NCBI RefSeq assembly: GCF_000282515.1
Contig: NZ_AKJD01000154.1
Span: forward strand, 1 to 64,000
DNA: 64,000 bases
Source of the DNA: Pseudomonas sp. GM80
GTDB lineage: Bacteria > Pseudomonadota > Gammaproteobacteria > Pseudomonadales > Pseudomonadaceae
Direction of reading: 5' to 3'
Shown: in pieces, positions 9,839-18,421 of the stretch
How positions within the stretch are numbered: the first letter of the stretch is position 1
Layout of the letters: each line of letters starts with the position of its first letter
Notes under the pieces: generated by a model
What the model was told of the DNA's origin: nothing
Database searches by the model: none
What the model saw: the letters and a program-made list of their open reading frames with translations, nothing else
Position numbers and translations under genes: made by a program

Positions 9839-10750
9839 TCAAAGCGAATACTTCTGCAAATTCGCCATCATTTCCTTCAGCGCTTCAATATTGTCCTTCG
9901 GATGCGCCGCCCCTTCGAAATCGCAAATCTGCTGCCAATGCGCGGCAACGTCCTCAGGCGAGAAACCCTCCCGCGGATCGAATCCGGCACCCAGGCTGCG
10001 TTCCCAACGCACCTTGCCCATCCAGCCACCGCCGACTTCGAACAACCCGGAAGTTTCCTGGCACTGCTCGCTCGCCAAGTACACCACCAGCGGGCTGACC
10101 AGTTCCGGTTTCAGTTGTTCGAACACTTGCGGCGGGATCAGGCCTTCGGTCATGCGCGTGCCGCCGGTTGGCGCGATGGCGTTGACCAGAATGTTGTTCT
10201 TGCGACCTTCGATGGCCAGGGTGCGGGTCAGGCCGTAGAGGCCGAGTTTGGCCATGCCGTAGTTGGACTGGCCGAAGTTGCCGTAGATGCCCGAGGTCGA
10301 GGCGGTAAAGATCACGCGGCCGTAGTTTTGCTCGCGCAGGTGTGGCCATGCGGCGCGGGTGACTTTGTAGGCGCCTTCGACGTGGACGCGGTAAACCAGA
10401 TCCCAGTCGGCGTCGTCCATTTTGTGGAAGGTCTTGTCGCGCAGGATGCCGGCGTTGTTGACCACGACGTCGACGCGGCCGAAGACGTCGAGGGCGTTTT
10501 GGACCAGTTTGTCGCCGTCGGTGACCGAGTCGTGGTTGGCTTCAGCCGTGCCGCCGGCTTCGCGAATTTCGGCGACCACGCGGTCGGCGGCGGAGGCATT
10601 GGCGCCTTCGCCCTGGGTCGAGCCGCCGAGGTCGTTGACCAGCACTTTCGCGCCTTGCTTGGCGAACAACAGTGCGTGGGCGCGGCCAAGGCCACCACCG
10701 GCACCAGTGACGATCACGACTTTATCTTCGAAACGCACAGACTCATTCAT
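9839..10750 (-). CDS. Short-chain dehydrogenase/reductase (MFE-2/HSD17B4-like)
   Basis: 303 residues from ATG 10750 (MNESVRFEDKVV), GGAG upstream. The Rossmann motif TGAGGGLG follows the first strand; NNAG and the catalytic YGMAK are present. The sequence, including LVNDLGGS after the second strand, matches the (3R)-hydroxyacyl-CoA dehydrogenase type found in multifunctional enzyme 2. A role in beta-oxidation of an acyl-CoA or a related substrate is likely. It lies about 200 bases downstream of the epoxide-hydrolase-like gene, separated by a REP repeat, in the same orientation. The order resembles the PA3427-PA3430 region of P. aeruginosa. Confidence 0.88.
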   Translation of the reverse strand: MNESVRFEDKVVIVTGAGGGLGRAHALLFAKQGAKVLVNDLGGSTQGEGANASAADRVVAEIREAGGTAEANHDSVTDGDKLVQNALDVFGRVDVVVNNAGILRDKTFHKMDDADWDLVYRVHVEGAYKVTRAAWPHLREQNYGRVIFTASTSGIYGNFGQSNYGMAKLGLYGLTRTLAIEGRKNNILVNAIAPTGGTRMTEGLIPPQVFEQLKPELVSPLVVYLASEQCQETSGLFEVGGGWMGKVRWERSLGAGFDPREGFSPEDVAAHWQQICDFEGAAHPKDNIEALKEMMANLQKYSL

Positions 10751-10873
10751 CGAGGCAACTCCAGCAGGCCAGTATTGACGCTGAGTGTCAGGCACCGGGC
10801 GTGGTGTCACAACGAACAGGGCTGGGGCTGAATGGTGTGCGATAAGGTTGGGGGATAGTCAGGATTGAAAAGC

Positions 10874-10941
10874 AAAAGATCGCAGCCTGCGGCAGCTCCT
10901 ACAGGGATCGGTGCAGGAGCTGCCGCAGGCTGCGATCTTTT
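10874..10941. repeat. REP-type inverted repeat (family A)
   Basis: Two 27-base arms starting AAAAGATCGCAGCCTGCGGC (10874-10900 and its complement 10915-10941) with a short spacer. The same unit recurs near 18287, 20819, 43965 and 51654. Confidence 0.88.
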
Positions 10942-10946
10942 GATCT

Positions 10947-11849
10947 TCAGGAACAGGCGACCTTGCGCGGCGGCAGCACCTGGCGTTCGCGAAATTCCAG
11001 ATAGTGCTTGAGTACCTGCACCGGCGCCTCGGTTTGCGGATAGTGACCAATGCCCGGCAACAACACCGTATCCGCATCCGGGATCAACTCGCGATAGCGC
11101 TCGACCATGTGCGCACCGGAGATCGGGTCGACTTCGCCATCGATCACCCGCATCGGCACGTCGCCCCGCTGCATCGCCGCGACCCAACGATCACGCTGCA
11201 CCCGACGCTCCGGAATGTAGCTGATCAGTTTGTGCATGATGCGCGGCCCGCGATTGCTGTCGACCAGGCTCCAGAAATCATCCAGCTCACTTTCCGTCGG
11301 CCGGGTTTGCGGGCCGAAGATCTGGCGGAAACTTTTCACCAGCGCATCGCGGGTAAACGCGCGGCCGATCATCCAGCCCAGTGGACTCAGCAACAGTTTT
11401 TGCATCAGTACCGGCCGATGGGTTTCCGGAAACAGGCCACCGTTGAGGAACACGCAACTGGCTATCTCGACCTGCTCTTCGTAGTGCCGCGCGAGCAATT
11501 CCTGCGCAACACTGTCGCCATAATCGTGCGCCAGCACATGCACCGGTTGCTCAACCTGCAAATGCGCGAGCAATGCCTGCTGCAAATCCGCCTGTTCCAG
11601 CAAGCTGTAGGTGTGATTGACCGGCTTGGCCGAATCACCAAAACCGAGCATGTCACAGGCGATCACGCGATAACGCTGAGCCAGTGGCTGCCACAGGTAA
11701 TGCCAGTCCCAACTGGCGGTCGGAAAGCCATGGATCAGCAACAGCGGCTCACCCTGCCCGGTCGTCCAGTAACGGATCGGCTGGCCACGAAAGACAAACG
11801 TCTGGCTGCGTTTACGCCAGACACACAGAGGAATCTCGGCAAGAGGCAT
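10947..11849 (-). CDS. Alpha/beta hydrolase, epoxide hydrolase / MEST-like
   Basis: 300 residues. The oxyanion-hole motif HGFP is near residue 40. The nucleophile elbow AHDYGDS places an Asp rather than Ser at the nucleophile position, as in epoxide hydrolases, haloalkane dehalogenases and MEST proteins. The late GEVDP and GIGHYPQ supply the acid and His. Its start overlaps the aldolase stop by one base (TAATG), so the two are translationally coupled. Corresponds in context to PA3429 of P. aeruginosa. The substrate is unknown. Confidence 0.87.
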   Translation of the reverse strand: MPLAEIPLCVWRKRSQTFVFRGQPIRYWTTGQGEPLLLIHGFPTASWDWHYLWQPLAQRYRVIACDMLGFGDSAKPVNHTYSLLEQADLQQALLAHLQVEQPVHVLAHDYGDSVAQELLARHYEEQVEIASCVFLNGGLFPETHRPVLMQKLLLSPLGWMIGRAFTRDALVKSFRQIFGPQTRPTESELDDFWSLVDSNRGPRIMHKLISYIPERRVQRDRWVAAMQRGDVPMRVIDGEVDPISGAHMVERYRELIPDADTVLLPGIGHYPQTEAPVQVLKHYLEFRERQVLPPRKVACS

Positions 11850-12631
11850 TAGAGTTTATATCCCGGGTCTTGTTTATCGAGTTTGCGCAGCAGCGCCGGC
11901 CAGGCCAGCGCGCCACCCATACCTTGAGCACTTTTGGTGACGCCGGCGATCATCGCTTTGGCGCCTGCCAGGATTTGCGGTTCGATAGCGATGAGTTCAG
12001 CACCACCGGTCTGCGCCATCACCTGAATGTCGCAGGCGCGCTGGAAGGTGAACATCATCAGAAAGGTGTCGGCGATGGTGCTGCCACAGGTCAACAGACC
12101 GTGATTGTGCAGCATGAGGAAATTGTTCTCGCCGAGATCGGCCTGCAGGCGCGCCTTCTCTTCATGGTTCAGCGCCACGCCTTCATAGGCGTGATAGGCC
12201 AGGCTCGACAGCACGAACAATGATTGCTGGCTGATCGGCAGCACGCCCTGCTTTTGCGCCGACACCGCGACACCGGACGCGGTGTGTGTGTGCAGCACAC
12301 AAACCACGTCGTGCCGTACTTCGTGCACGGCGCTGTGGATGGTATAGCCAGCGGGGTTGATTTCGTACGGGCTGTCCATGAGTTTGTTGCCGGCCTGATC
12401 GACCTTCACCAGGCTCGACGCGGTGATCTCATGGAACATCAGACCAAACGGATTGATCAGGAAGTCTTCGGTGCCCGGCACCTTGGCGGAAATATGGGTG
12501 AAGATCAGATCGTCCCAGCCATGGGCGGCGACCAGACGATAACAAGCGGCAAGATCGACACGGGTCTGCCATTCCGCAGCGCTGACCTGATCTTTGACAT
12601 TAAGGGACGATTGGACGGGGGCTACGCTCAC
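11849..12631 (-). CDS. Class II aldolase/adducin family protein
   Basis: About 260 residues. It has the class II aldolase zinc pattern: HTH in CVLHTHTASG, and LHNHG further on. The early WDDLIFTHISAKVPG is typical of the family. I prefer the GTG at 12631 (VSVAPVQ) because AGAGG precedes it at good spacing; the longest frame begins with a GTG at 12664. First gene of an apparent aldolase / hydrolase / SDR operon, matching PA3430-PA3429-PA3427. Members act on sugar phosphates or serve as decarboxylases; nothing here fixes the substrate. Confidence 0.86.
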   Translation of the reverse strand: MSVAPVQSSLNVKDQVSAAEWQTRVDLAACYRLVAAHGWDDLIFTHISAKVPGTEDFLINPFGLMFHEITASSLVKVDQAGNKLMDSPYEINPAGYTIHSAVHEVRHDVVCVLHTHTASGVAVSAQKQGVLPISQQSLFVLSSLAYHAYEGVALNHEEKARLQADLGENNFLMLHNHGLLTCGSTIADTFLMMFTFQRACDIQVMAQTGGAELIAIEPQILAGAKAMIAGVTKSAQGMGGALAWPALLRKLDKQDPGYKL

Positions 12632-12762
12632 TGTATGCACCTCTGCGTTCTTATTGTTCTGCACGTGTGAGCAGTCTAGTCAGGCGCAGGCAATCGCGTA
12701 GTTGCATTGGCAGCCAGCTTGATGACTGACCGAGTCAGCCCAGCAAACAGCCTGGATCCGCG

Positions 12763-13449
12763 TCAAAGCAACGACGCCAACAAAGGAGCTGCGAACAGGT
12801 TGAGCAAACCGGTGAGGACCATCACCAGCCCGGCGACAGAGCCTTCTTCGCCGCCCACTTCATGCGCTCGGCTGACGCCGGCACCGTGCGCGCCCACCCC
12901 AAACAGCGCGCCACGCGCCAGGGCACTGCGCAACGGCAGCCACTTGAGCAGCACGCCGCCGAGCATCGCCCCGAACACGCCGGTGAACATCACGAACACC
13001 GCGGTCAACTCCGGCACACCGCCGAGGTTTTGCGCCAGCGGCATGGCGAACGGCGTGGTGATCGAACGCGGCACCAGCGACATCGTCACCGAACTGTCGA
13101 GTGCCAACGCTTTGGCCAATCCGAACGAGGTGCCGATCGATGCCGCGCTGCCCGCCACCATGCCCAGCAACAACGCCGACCAGTGCCGCATCAACAAACG
13201 CCGTTGCTGCCAGATCGGTACGGCGAAGGCCACGGTCACCGGGCCGAGTACCAGCATCAGCCAATGGGTGTTGCTGGAATACTCGGCATACGCGGTATGC
13301 AGCGGCACGGCGAGCACCAGCAGCAACGCCGGCACCAGAATCAGCGGCGACAACACGTAGCGACCGGTGCGCCGATAAATCCAGCGGCTGAACAAGTACG
13401 CCAACAAGGTGAAAGCCAGCCAGAACATCGGCATCCATTCAAGCTTCAT
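12763..13449 (-). CDS. LrgB/CidB family membrane protein
   Basis: 228 residues, almost entirely hydrophobic with about six to seven membrane segments. It contains the family hallmark PRSITTPFAMPLA and a long Gly/Ala-rich helix pair (GVFGAMLGG). LrgB-type proteins act with LrgA holin-like proteins in controlling murein hydrolase release, and some transport pyruvate or glycolate-type acids. It overlaps lrgA by 11 bases, so both are co-translated. Confidence 0.93.
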   Translation of the reverse strand: MKLEWMPMFWLAFTLLAYLFSRWIYRRTGRYVLSPLILVPALLLVLAVPLHTAYAEYSSNTHWLMLVLGPVTVAFAVPIWQQRRLLMRHWSALLLGMVAGSAASIGTSFGLAKALALDSSVTMSLVPRSITTPFAMPLAQNLGGVPELTAVFVMFTGVFGAMLGGVLLKWLPLRSALARGALFGVGAHGAGVSRAHEVGGEEGSVAGLVMVLTGLLNLFAAPLLASLL

Positions 13450-13825
13450 GGGAACGCCTCGCGCGCACGGCCAATTCCACGGTGAACGCGGTCACCAGCA
13501 TCACCATCAAGGTACTGGCGGCGATCACCAGCAAAATCCGCCAGCCGTCGTTGCGCAGCAGCGCGCCGTAATCGAGCAGGCTCATCAGCGCCGGAATGAA
13601 GAACAGCAGCATCTCGGCCATCAGCAATCCCGCGCCCAATTGCAGCGCCGCTGGTTTGACCCAGCCGAACGCGAAGGCCAGCAGCAACAGCGCCATGCCG
13701 ATCACGCCGCCTGGAATCGGCCATGCCAGCCACGCGGCGAGTTGGCAGCCGAGCAGATAGAGACCGAGCAACACGGCGAGTTCGACGAATAGACGAGAGA
13801 AATGCTTGATATTTGCGACATTCAT
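13439..13825 (-). CDS. LrgA/CidA family holin-like protein
   Basis: 128 residues, four predicted membrane helices, with the family motifs WPIPGGVIGMALLLL and LLMAEMLLFFIPALMSLLDY. Strong AAGGAG ribosome-binding site before ATG 13825. First gene of the lrgAB pair, divergent from a LysR regulator, the same arrangement as PA3432-PA3431 with PA3433 in P. aeruginosa. Inner-membrane location. A role in murein hydrolase control or organic acid overflow is family knowledge. Confidence 0.93.
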   Translation of the reverse strand: MNVANIKHFSRLFVELAVLLGLYLLGCQLAAWLAWPIPGGVIGMALLLLAFAFGWVKPAALQLGAGLLMAEMLLFFIPALMSLLDYGALLRNDGWRILLVIAASTLMVMLVTAFTVELAVRARRSHEA

Positions 13826-13900
13826 GAGATGGGCTCCTTACAGAGGCCTATTTTACGAAGCCACCTGCCATCCCTGAAGCGAATTGTTAGACTCAAAGCC

Positions 13901-13915
13901 ATTCCAAAACGGAAT
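13901..13915. promoter_or_regulatory. Candidate LysR box between lrgA and the LysR gene
   Basis: ATTCC-N5-GGAAT is a perfect dyad fitting the T-N11-A rule for LysR binding. It lies in the 97-base divergent region, 8 bases before the LysR ATG, where autoregulation and control of lrgAB could meet. Confidence 0.5.
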
Positions 13916-13922
13916 CAGGCAT

Positions 13923-14810
13923 ATGGAATTCAAACAGCTGCGCAGTTTTGTCGAAGTCATGCATCAGGGCGGTTTCACCCAAGCGGCGAAAACCCTGCAC
14001 ATCAGTCAATCAGCGGTCAGCAAGCAAGTCGCGCAACTGGAGCAGAGCCTCGGCACACCGCTGCTGGAACGCCTCGGTTCACAGTTGCGCCTCACCGCCG
14101 CCGGCAGCGTGGTGCTGCAACGCGCCGAAGCGATGCTGCGTTTGCGCAATGAGTTGCTGGTCGAGCTGGACGACCTCAGTCATCTGGCCCGTGGCGAGTT
14201 GCGACTGGGCCTGCCGCTGTTGGGCAGTGACGCGTTGTTCGCCGGATTGTTTGCCGAATATCGCCGGCGCTACCCGAACATCAGCGTGCAATTGCTCGAG
14301 GGCGGCAGCCGCAACATCGAGCAAGCCGTGCTCAACGGGGAACTGGAGTTGGGTGGCAGTTTGTTGCCGAAGGATCCGCAATTCGACTGTCAGCCGTTTT
14401 GCGACGAGAAACTCGATGCGCTGCTGCCCGTCGATCATCCGTTGGCAGATCGCGGCGAGATCGGCCTAGACGAACTGGCCGATACACCGTTCCTGCTCTA
14501 TCAGCGCAGCTTCGTGCTCAACGATCGCTTGCTGCAGGCATGCCAGCAAATGGGCTTTACGCCGAAGGAAGGCGGGCGCAGCGGTCAGGCGGATTTTCTC
14601 GCGGCATTGGTGGCAGCCGGGCAAGGCGTGGTGTTGTTGCCCAGCGTGGTGGCGCGCGGGCTGGTGCGGCCAGGCGTGGTGCGCCTGACCTTGCGCGCGC
14701 CGGATTATCTGCGCTGGGACATTGCCTTCATCTGGCGTCAGGGCGCCTATCTGTCGAATGCTGCGCAGGCGTGGCTGGCACTCCTGCGCGAGCGGCCGAT
14801 CAGCCCTTGA
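13923..14810 (+). CDS. LysR family regulator, probable CidR-like regulator of lrgAB
   Basis: 295 residues from ATG 13923 (MEFKQLRSFVEV). N-terminal winged HTH (GGFTQAAKTLHISQSAVSKQ) and a periplasmic-binding-like effector domain. The longer frame from 13884 lacks the usual LysR N-terminus. It is divergent from the lrgAB homologues, as CidR is in Firmicutes and PA3433 in P. aeruginosa, so activation of lrgAB by a small carboxylate is the simplest inference. Its 3' end overlaps the convergent flavodoxin gene by 11 bases. Confidence 0.92.
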   Translation: MEFKQLRSFVEVMHQGGFTQAAKTLHISQSAVSKQVAQLEQSLGTPLLERLGSQLRLTAAGSVVLQRAEAMLRLRNELLVELDDLSHLARGELRLGLPLLGSDALFAGLFAEYRRRYPNISVQLLEGGSRNIEQAVLNGELELGGSLLPKDPQFDCQPFCDEKLDALLPVDHPLADRGEIGLDELADTPFLLYQRSFVLNDRLLQACQQMGFTPKEGGRSGQADFLAALVAAGQGVVLLPSVVARGLVRPGVVRLTLRAPDYLRWDIAFIWRQGAYLSNAAQAWLALLRERPISP

Positions 14811-15255
14811 GGGTGTCGATCAACTGCGCCAGCCAAGGCTCGGCGTCGGTTTCCGGGGTGACGCTTTCGCTGGCGTCGATGCGCAGCATGTCCTGCACCT
14901 CACGCACACCCAGTTCGCCGAACAGTTCGCGCATCTGCTCGCCACCGCCGCAGAAGGTGTCGCCATAGCTGGCGTCGCCCAAGGCGATGACCGCGCCCGG
15001 CAAACCGCGCCACGCTGCTGGCAGTTGATCGCGGATCGCCGAATACAGCGGTTGCAGGTTGTCCGGCAACTCGCCCATGCCGGTGGTCGAGGTCACCGCG
15101 AGGAAGGCTTCGGGGCCGAACGCTTGAATGTCGGCCAGGCTGGCGCGCGAGTTGTAGAAGGTCTCAAAGCCAGCGGCTTTCAACAGGTTCTGGGCGTGGC
15201 GGGCGACTTCTTCGGCGGTGCCGTAGACCGAACCGGAGAGGATGGCGACTTTCAT
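14800..15255 (-). CDS. Flavodoxin
   Basis: 151 residues from ATG 15255 (MKVAILSGSVYGTAEEV). FMN phosphate loop SGSVYGTAE, and the isoalloxazine-binding loops STTGMGELP and LGDASYGDTFCGGG. Short-chain single-domain flavodoxin of the MioC/PA3435 type. It is an electron carrier; the partner is unknown. Divergent from the LOV gene with a 153-base shared upstream region. Confidence 0.93.
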   Translation of the reverse strand: MKVAILSGSVYGTAEEVARHAQNLLKAAGFETFYNSRASLADIQAFGPEAFLAVTSTTGMGELPDNLQPLYSAIRDQLPAAWRGLPGAVIALGDASYGDTFCGGGEQMRELFGELGVREVQDMLRIDASESVTPETDAEPWLAQLIDTLKG

Positions 15256-15347
15256 CAATCTGATCCTGAAACTGAAAAAATGAGCGGCGATAGTAGCAGC
15301 CCAGGCTGCAAGCCTGCGATTGGATCTCATCTACCGATAATGGCCAG

Positions 15348-15375
15348 TAGACAGCGCCGACGGTTCTTCTAGAAT
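15348..15375 (+). promoter_or_regulatory. Putative sigma70 promoter of the LOV gene
   Basis: TAGACA (15348-15353), 16-base spacer, TAGAAT (15370-15375), 33 bases before the LOV ATG. Confidence 0.45.
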
Positions 15376-15408
15376 GCGAGCCTTCGGCCAATCTGAACGG
15401 ACTCACAG

Positions 15409-15885
15409 ATGATCAATGCCAGCCTGCTGCAAATGGTGATCAACGCGTCTAACGACGGCATCGTCGTAGCGGAACAGGAAGGCGAGCAGGACACGATCCT
15501 GATTTACGTCAACCCGGCCTTTGAAAGAATGACCGGCTACAGCAGTGAAGAAATTCTTTATCAGGATTGCCGCTTTCTGCAGGCCGGAGACCGCGACCAG
15601 CAAGCGCTGGCGGCGATTCGCGAGGTGTTGCGCAGCAAGGGGTCGTGCCGGGAAATCCTGCGTAATTATCGCAAGGACGGCACGCCGTTCTGGAATGAGC
15701 TGTCGCTTTCGACGGTTACAAACGCTGACGACGGGCTGACCTATTTCGTCGGTGTGCAAAAGGATGTGACGGTTCAGGTCAAGGCTCAGCAGCGCGTCAC
15801 ACAGCTCGAAGCCGAGGTTGCAGCCCTGCAAGCAGAGCTGGCCGAACTGAAAGCGACGAACGGTTCAAACAAAACAGCGAACTAA
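15409..15885 (+). CDS. Short LOV-domain blue-light photoreceptor
   Basis: 158 residues. A PAS/LOV core with the flavin-binding signature DCRFLQ carries the photoactive cysteine at residue 54. GYSSEEILYQ precedes it and NYRKDGTPFWNELS follows. A short coiled-coil-like helix (about residues 125-150, heptads of L and A) ends the protein, with no effector domain. This is the layout of PpSB1-LOV and PpSB2-LOV of P. putida, which form a flavin-cysteinyl adduct in blue light and signal by dimer rearrangement. In P. putida the short LOV protein relieves repression by a class II LitR regulator; a class II LitR-like gene lies close by here (16549-17526). Strong identification. Confidence 0.95.
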   Translation: MINASLLQMVINASNDGIVVAEQEGEQDTILIYVNPAFERMTGYSSEEILYQDCRFLQAGDRDQQALAAIREVLRSKGSCREILRNYRKDGTPFWNELSLSTVTNADDGLTYFVGVQKDVTVQVKAQQRVTQLEAEVAALQAELAELKATNGSNKTAN

Positions 15886-15939
15886 TTGTCATTAACTACA
15901 ATCACCAATGACTTTGTAACTATATCTTTCGAGTTAGCC

Positions 15940-16545
15940 ATGCAGCGCGACGCCCTCCTCACTCAGGATGAGCTGGATTTCATCCAGACCATGCAGCACA
16001 ACCCGCAGTTGAACGTGCGGGATGCGACGTCGAGTCTGCTGGTCAATGGCGGTTCGCAGATCCGTGATCTGCTCACGCGCCTGGCTGCTCACGAGCAAGT
16101 GACCATTCAGGCCAACTTCGAAAATCAACAGATGACGTTCCCGCTGCATCTGGTGGAAGACGAGTTCCACGCCCTGCATTTGCGCCTCGGTGTGCCGAGC
16201 ATTTACGAAGATGGTCCGATGGTGCGGCCATGGCGACTGACGCTGGAAGAGCCGGTGGCACTGGAAAACGCCAAAGGTCAGCCGGGTGTGTTGTGGGTGC
16301 ACGAGGTGTCACACAAGGGCGTGCTGGTGGAAGTGCGCAACAAGACCAAACCGCCAAAACATTTCGCCCAGTGGTTCAGCCCGTCGGGTTATGAACGAAT
16401 CGCCCTGCGCGGCCATTTCGAGCGGGAAACCGAGCAAGGTTTCTTCGCCTACGAACTGAGCCAGACCGATGCGGATGAAACCGAGCGCCTGCGCCAGTTC
16501 ATCCTGCAACAACACCGCCTGACCCACCCTGCCCTGCACACCTGA
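15940..16545 (+). CDS. Uncharacterised protein, weakly PilZ/YcgR-like
   Basis: 201 residues from ATG 15940 (MQRDALLTQDELDF). A TTG at 15886, directly after the LOV stop, would add 18 residues but looks less natural. There is no signal peptide or membrane segment. The first half (VTIQANFENQQMTFPLHL) and second half (VSHKGVLVEVRNKT, then FFAYELSQTDADETERLRQF) loosely recall the two-domain YcgR layout, but a proper RxxxR plus D/NxSxxG c-di-GMP motif is missing. It is probably co-transcribed with the LOV gene and ends 3 bases from the convergent MerR gene. Function unknown. Confidence 0.8.
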   Translation: MQRDALLTQDELDFIQTMQHNPQLNVRDATSSLLVNGGSQIRDLLTRLAAHEQVTIQANFENQQMTFPLHLVEDEFHALHLRLGVPSIYEDGPMVRPWRLTLEEPVALENAKGQPGVLWVHEVSHKGVLVEVRNKTKPPKHFAQWFSPSGYERIALRGHFERETEQGFFAYELSQTDADETERLRQFILQQHRLTHPALHT

Positions 16546-16548
16546 GTT

Positions 16549-17526
16549 TCAGGTATCGAGTTTCCCCGCGAGAAATTGCGACAAGCGCTGACGCATGGTC
16601 GCGCCTTCATTGCCCAGGCAACCGATCGAAGACCCGGCCAGGCTGTCCTGCGCCAGGTCCGCGGCATCGCCGGCCAACAACACCTGACAATCCAGACTCA
16701 GCGCCAAACGATTCAAGCGGCGCGGCAATTCGACGGTCGGGGCGTGATTGGAAACCAGTACCAACGCCTGCGGCTTGATCTTTTCGCAAACCAGCGTCAA
16801 CTCATCGAACGGCTGACCGCTGGTCAACACCCGCACGCCTGATTCGCTGCCGCTCAAAAACAATGCAGCGACCAACAATTCCAGCTCCCGACACTGACCG
16901 GCCAGCGCACCGACGACAATCTTGCGCGGCTGCGCGCTGCGTAACGCAATGATGCGCTGCAGCACGCGTGTTCGCAGGTAGCCGTCGAAGAACAGCCACT
17001 CACTGGTTTGCCCGAACGCCTCTTGGCGCTGCAGCAGTTGCCGCCACAACGGCAGGAGAATGTCCTGAAACACCACGGGTAGCGAGTAGGAAGAAAAGAT
17101 CTGGCCATACACCCGATCAAGCTCAAGGTCATCGAATGAGCTGACCGCACGCTGCACCTGATGCTGCCATTGCAGGTAATCGGCCTGCACCAGATCATCG
17201 GGAATCAGGTGCGCGAGGACTTTCAACGGCTCGGTCTTGGCGAGAATCTTGCCGACCTTGCTGACGGCCACGCCACGGTCGATCCACTCGACAATGCTGC
17301 GCACACGCTCGATATCGGTCATCGAATAGAGCCGATGCCCACTTTCGGTGCGTGTCGGCTCAATCAAACCGTAGCGTCGCTCCCAGGCACGCAGCGTGAC
17401 CGGGTTGACGCCGGTCAGTCGCGACACTTCGCGTATCGGAAAGAGTTCTTCGCGCTCGAGCGCAACAGATACCTGCGCAGCAGGGCTTGCGTCCGTCATG
17501 ACGGGCATATTGCGGTCAATGTCCAT
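16549..17526 (-). CDS. MerR-type regulator, class II LitR-like (light response)
   Basis: 325 residues. N-terminal MerR helix-turn-helix (GVNPVTLRAWERRYGLI, then ESGHRLYS) followed by a B12-binding-like fold. Where CarH/LitR proteins carry W-x9-EH and an E/DxHxxG histidine to hold cobalamin, this protein has EWLFFDGYLRTRV and AGQCREL, so the B12 ligands are lost. That is the mark of class II LitR proteins such as PplR1-3 of P. putida, which do not sense light themselves but are switched by a short LOV protein. Convergent with the LOV-side genes and divergent from the monooxygenase-like gene. Confidence 0.9.
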   Translation of the reverse strand: MDIDRNMPVMTDASPAAQVSVALEREELFPIREVSRLTGVNPVTLRAWERRYGLIEPTRTESGHRLYSMTDIERVRSIVEWIDRGVAVSKVGKILAKTEPLKVLAHLIPDDLVQADYLQWQHQVQRAVSSFDDLELDRVYGQIFSSYSLPVVFQDILLPLWRQLLQRQEAFGQTSEWLFFDGYLRTRVLQRIIALRSAQPRKIVVGALAGQCRELELLVAALFLSGSESGVRVLTSGQPFDELTLVCEKIKPQALVLVSNHAPTVELPRRLNRLALSLDCQVLLAGDAADLAQDSLAGSSIGCLGNEGATMRQRLSQFLAGKLDT

Positions 17527-17717
17527 TTGATTGAGTTGGATCCCATTCTAGCTGCAATGCCTCATTCAGGTTCAAGCGATGAAATGCGACGAAAGTCGCT
17601 GGTTAAATCGCGAAATTCAGGAATAATCCTTGCTTGTAAAAACGCAGGCCACCACCCCGGCCTTCGTCTGGCGAAGCCCCTACCCGGAGCGACGCATAAG
17701 CAATACGGAGATACACA

Positions 17718-18287
17718 ATGTCTACTTCCCCCGTCACGCTGATGGTTGCGCGTCGCGTCGCCGACGGCCGCTATCAGGATCTGATGGCCTGGCTGCGCGA
17801 AGGCGAGCAACTGGCCACCGACTTTCAAGGTTATCTCGGCTCTGGCGTGCTCGCTCCGCCGCCCGGCGATAACGAGTTTCAAATCATCTTCCGCTTCGTC
17901 GATGAACAGACCCTGCATGCCTGGGAGCATTCGGCTTCGCGCACGGCCTGGCTGGATCGCGGCAGCGATCTGTTTGCGCACCCGAAGGAACATCGGGTCA
18001 GCGGCATCGAAGGCTGGTTCGGTGCGGTCGGTCAGCGGCCGCCACGCTGGAAACAGGCTGTAGCGATCTGGCTGGCGTTCTTCCCGGTGTCGCTGCTGTT
18101 CAACTTCGTGCTCGGCCCGCTGCTCGCTGATATGAGTCTGCTACCGCGAGTTTTTATCAGCACGCTGTGCCTGACGCCACTGATGGTTTACTTCTTTATT
18201 CCGTTGTCGACGCGGTTGCTGGCCAATTGGTTGAACAGCGTTCCAGTGCGACGGTTGCCGGCGGAACCTTCTACGCAGAATCGGTGA
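17718..18287 (+). CDS. Antibiotic biosynthesis monooxygenase (ABM)-domain membrane protein
   Basis: 189 residues. The N-terminal 100 form an ABM-type ferredoxin-like domain (VTLMVARRVADGRYQDLMAW and HAWEHSASRTAWL). Two membrane helices follow (AIWLAFFPVSLLFNFVLGPL and FISTLCLTPLMVYFFIPL). GGAG ribosome-binding site. Divergent from the LitR-like gene with 191 bases between starts, which makes it a candidate light-regulated target; the pterin genes follow on the same strand. The enzymatic role of such fused ABM proteins is not established. Confidence 0.85.
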   Translation: MSTSPVTLMVARRVADGRYQDLMAWLREGEQLATDFQGYLGSGVLAPPPGDNEFQIIFRFVDEQTLHAWEHSASRTAWLDRGSDLFAHPKEHRVSGIEGWFGAVGQRPPRWKQAVAIWLAFFPVSLLFNFVLGPLLADMSLLPRVFISTLCLTPLMVYFFIPLSTRLLANWLNSVPVRRLPAEPSTQNR

Positions 18288-18375
18288 AAGATCGCAGCCT
18301 CGTTGCACTCGTCAGCTCCTACAGGAATGTACGCAATCCAGTGTAGGAGCTGCCGCAGGCTGCGATCTTTTCAGG
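18287..18375. repeat. REP-type inverted repeat (family A), imperfect left arm
   Basis: The left arm AAAGATCGCAGCCTCG is degenerate in the middle. The right arm, starting GTGTAGGAGCTGCCGCAGGC, is intact and ends ATCTTTT. The repeat begins at the last base of the ABM gene stop codon. Confidence 0.8.
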
Positions 18376-18421
18376 CACGTCGCTGTTATAGTTTTTGCTC
18401 CACCCGCGACGCGAGCCGTTC

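Noticed and set aside
16549..17526. MerR gene as a B12-dependent CarH/LitR photosensor
   Set aside because: The W-x9-EH motif and the axial histidine are absent, so it should not bind cobalamin; class II is the better call.
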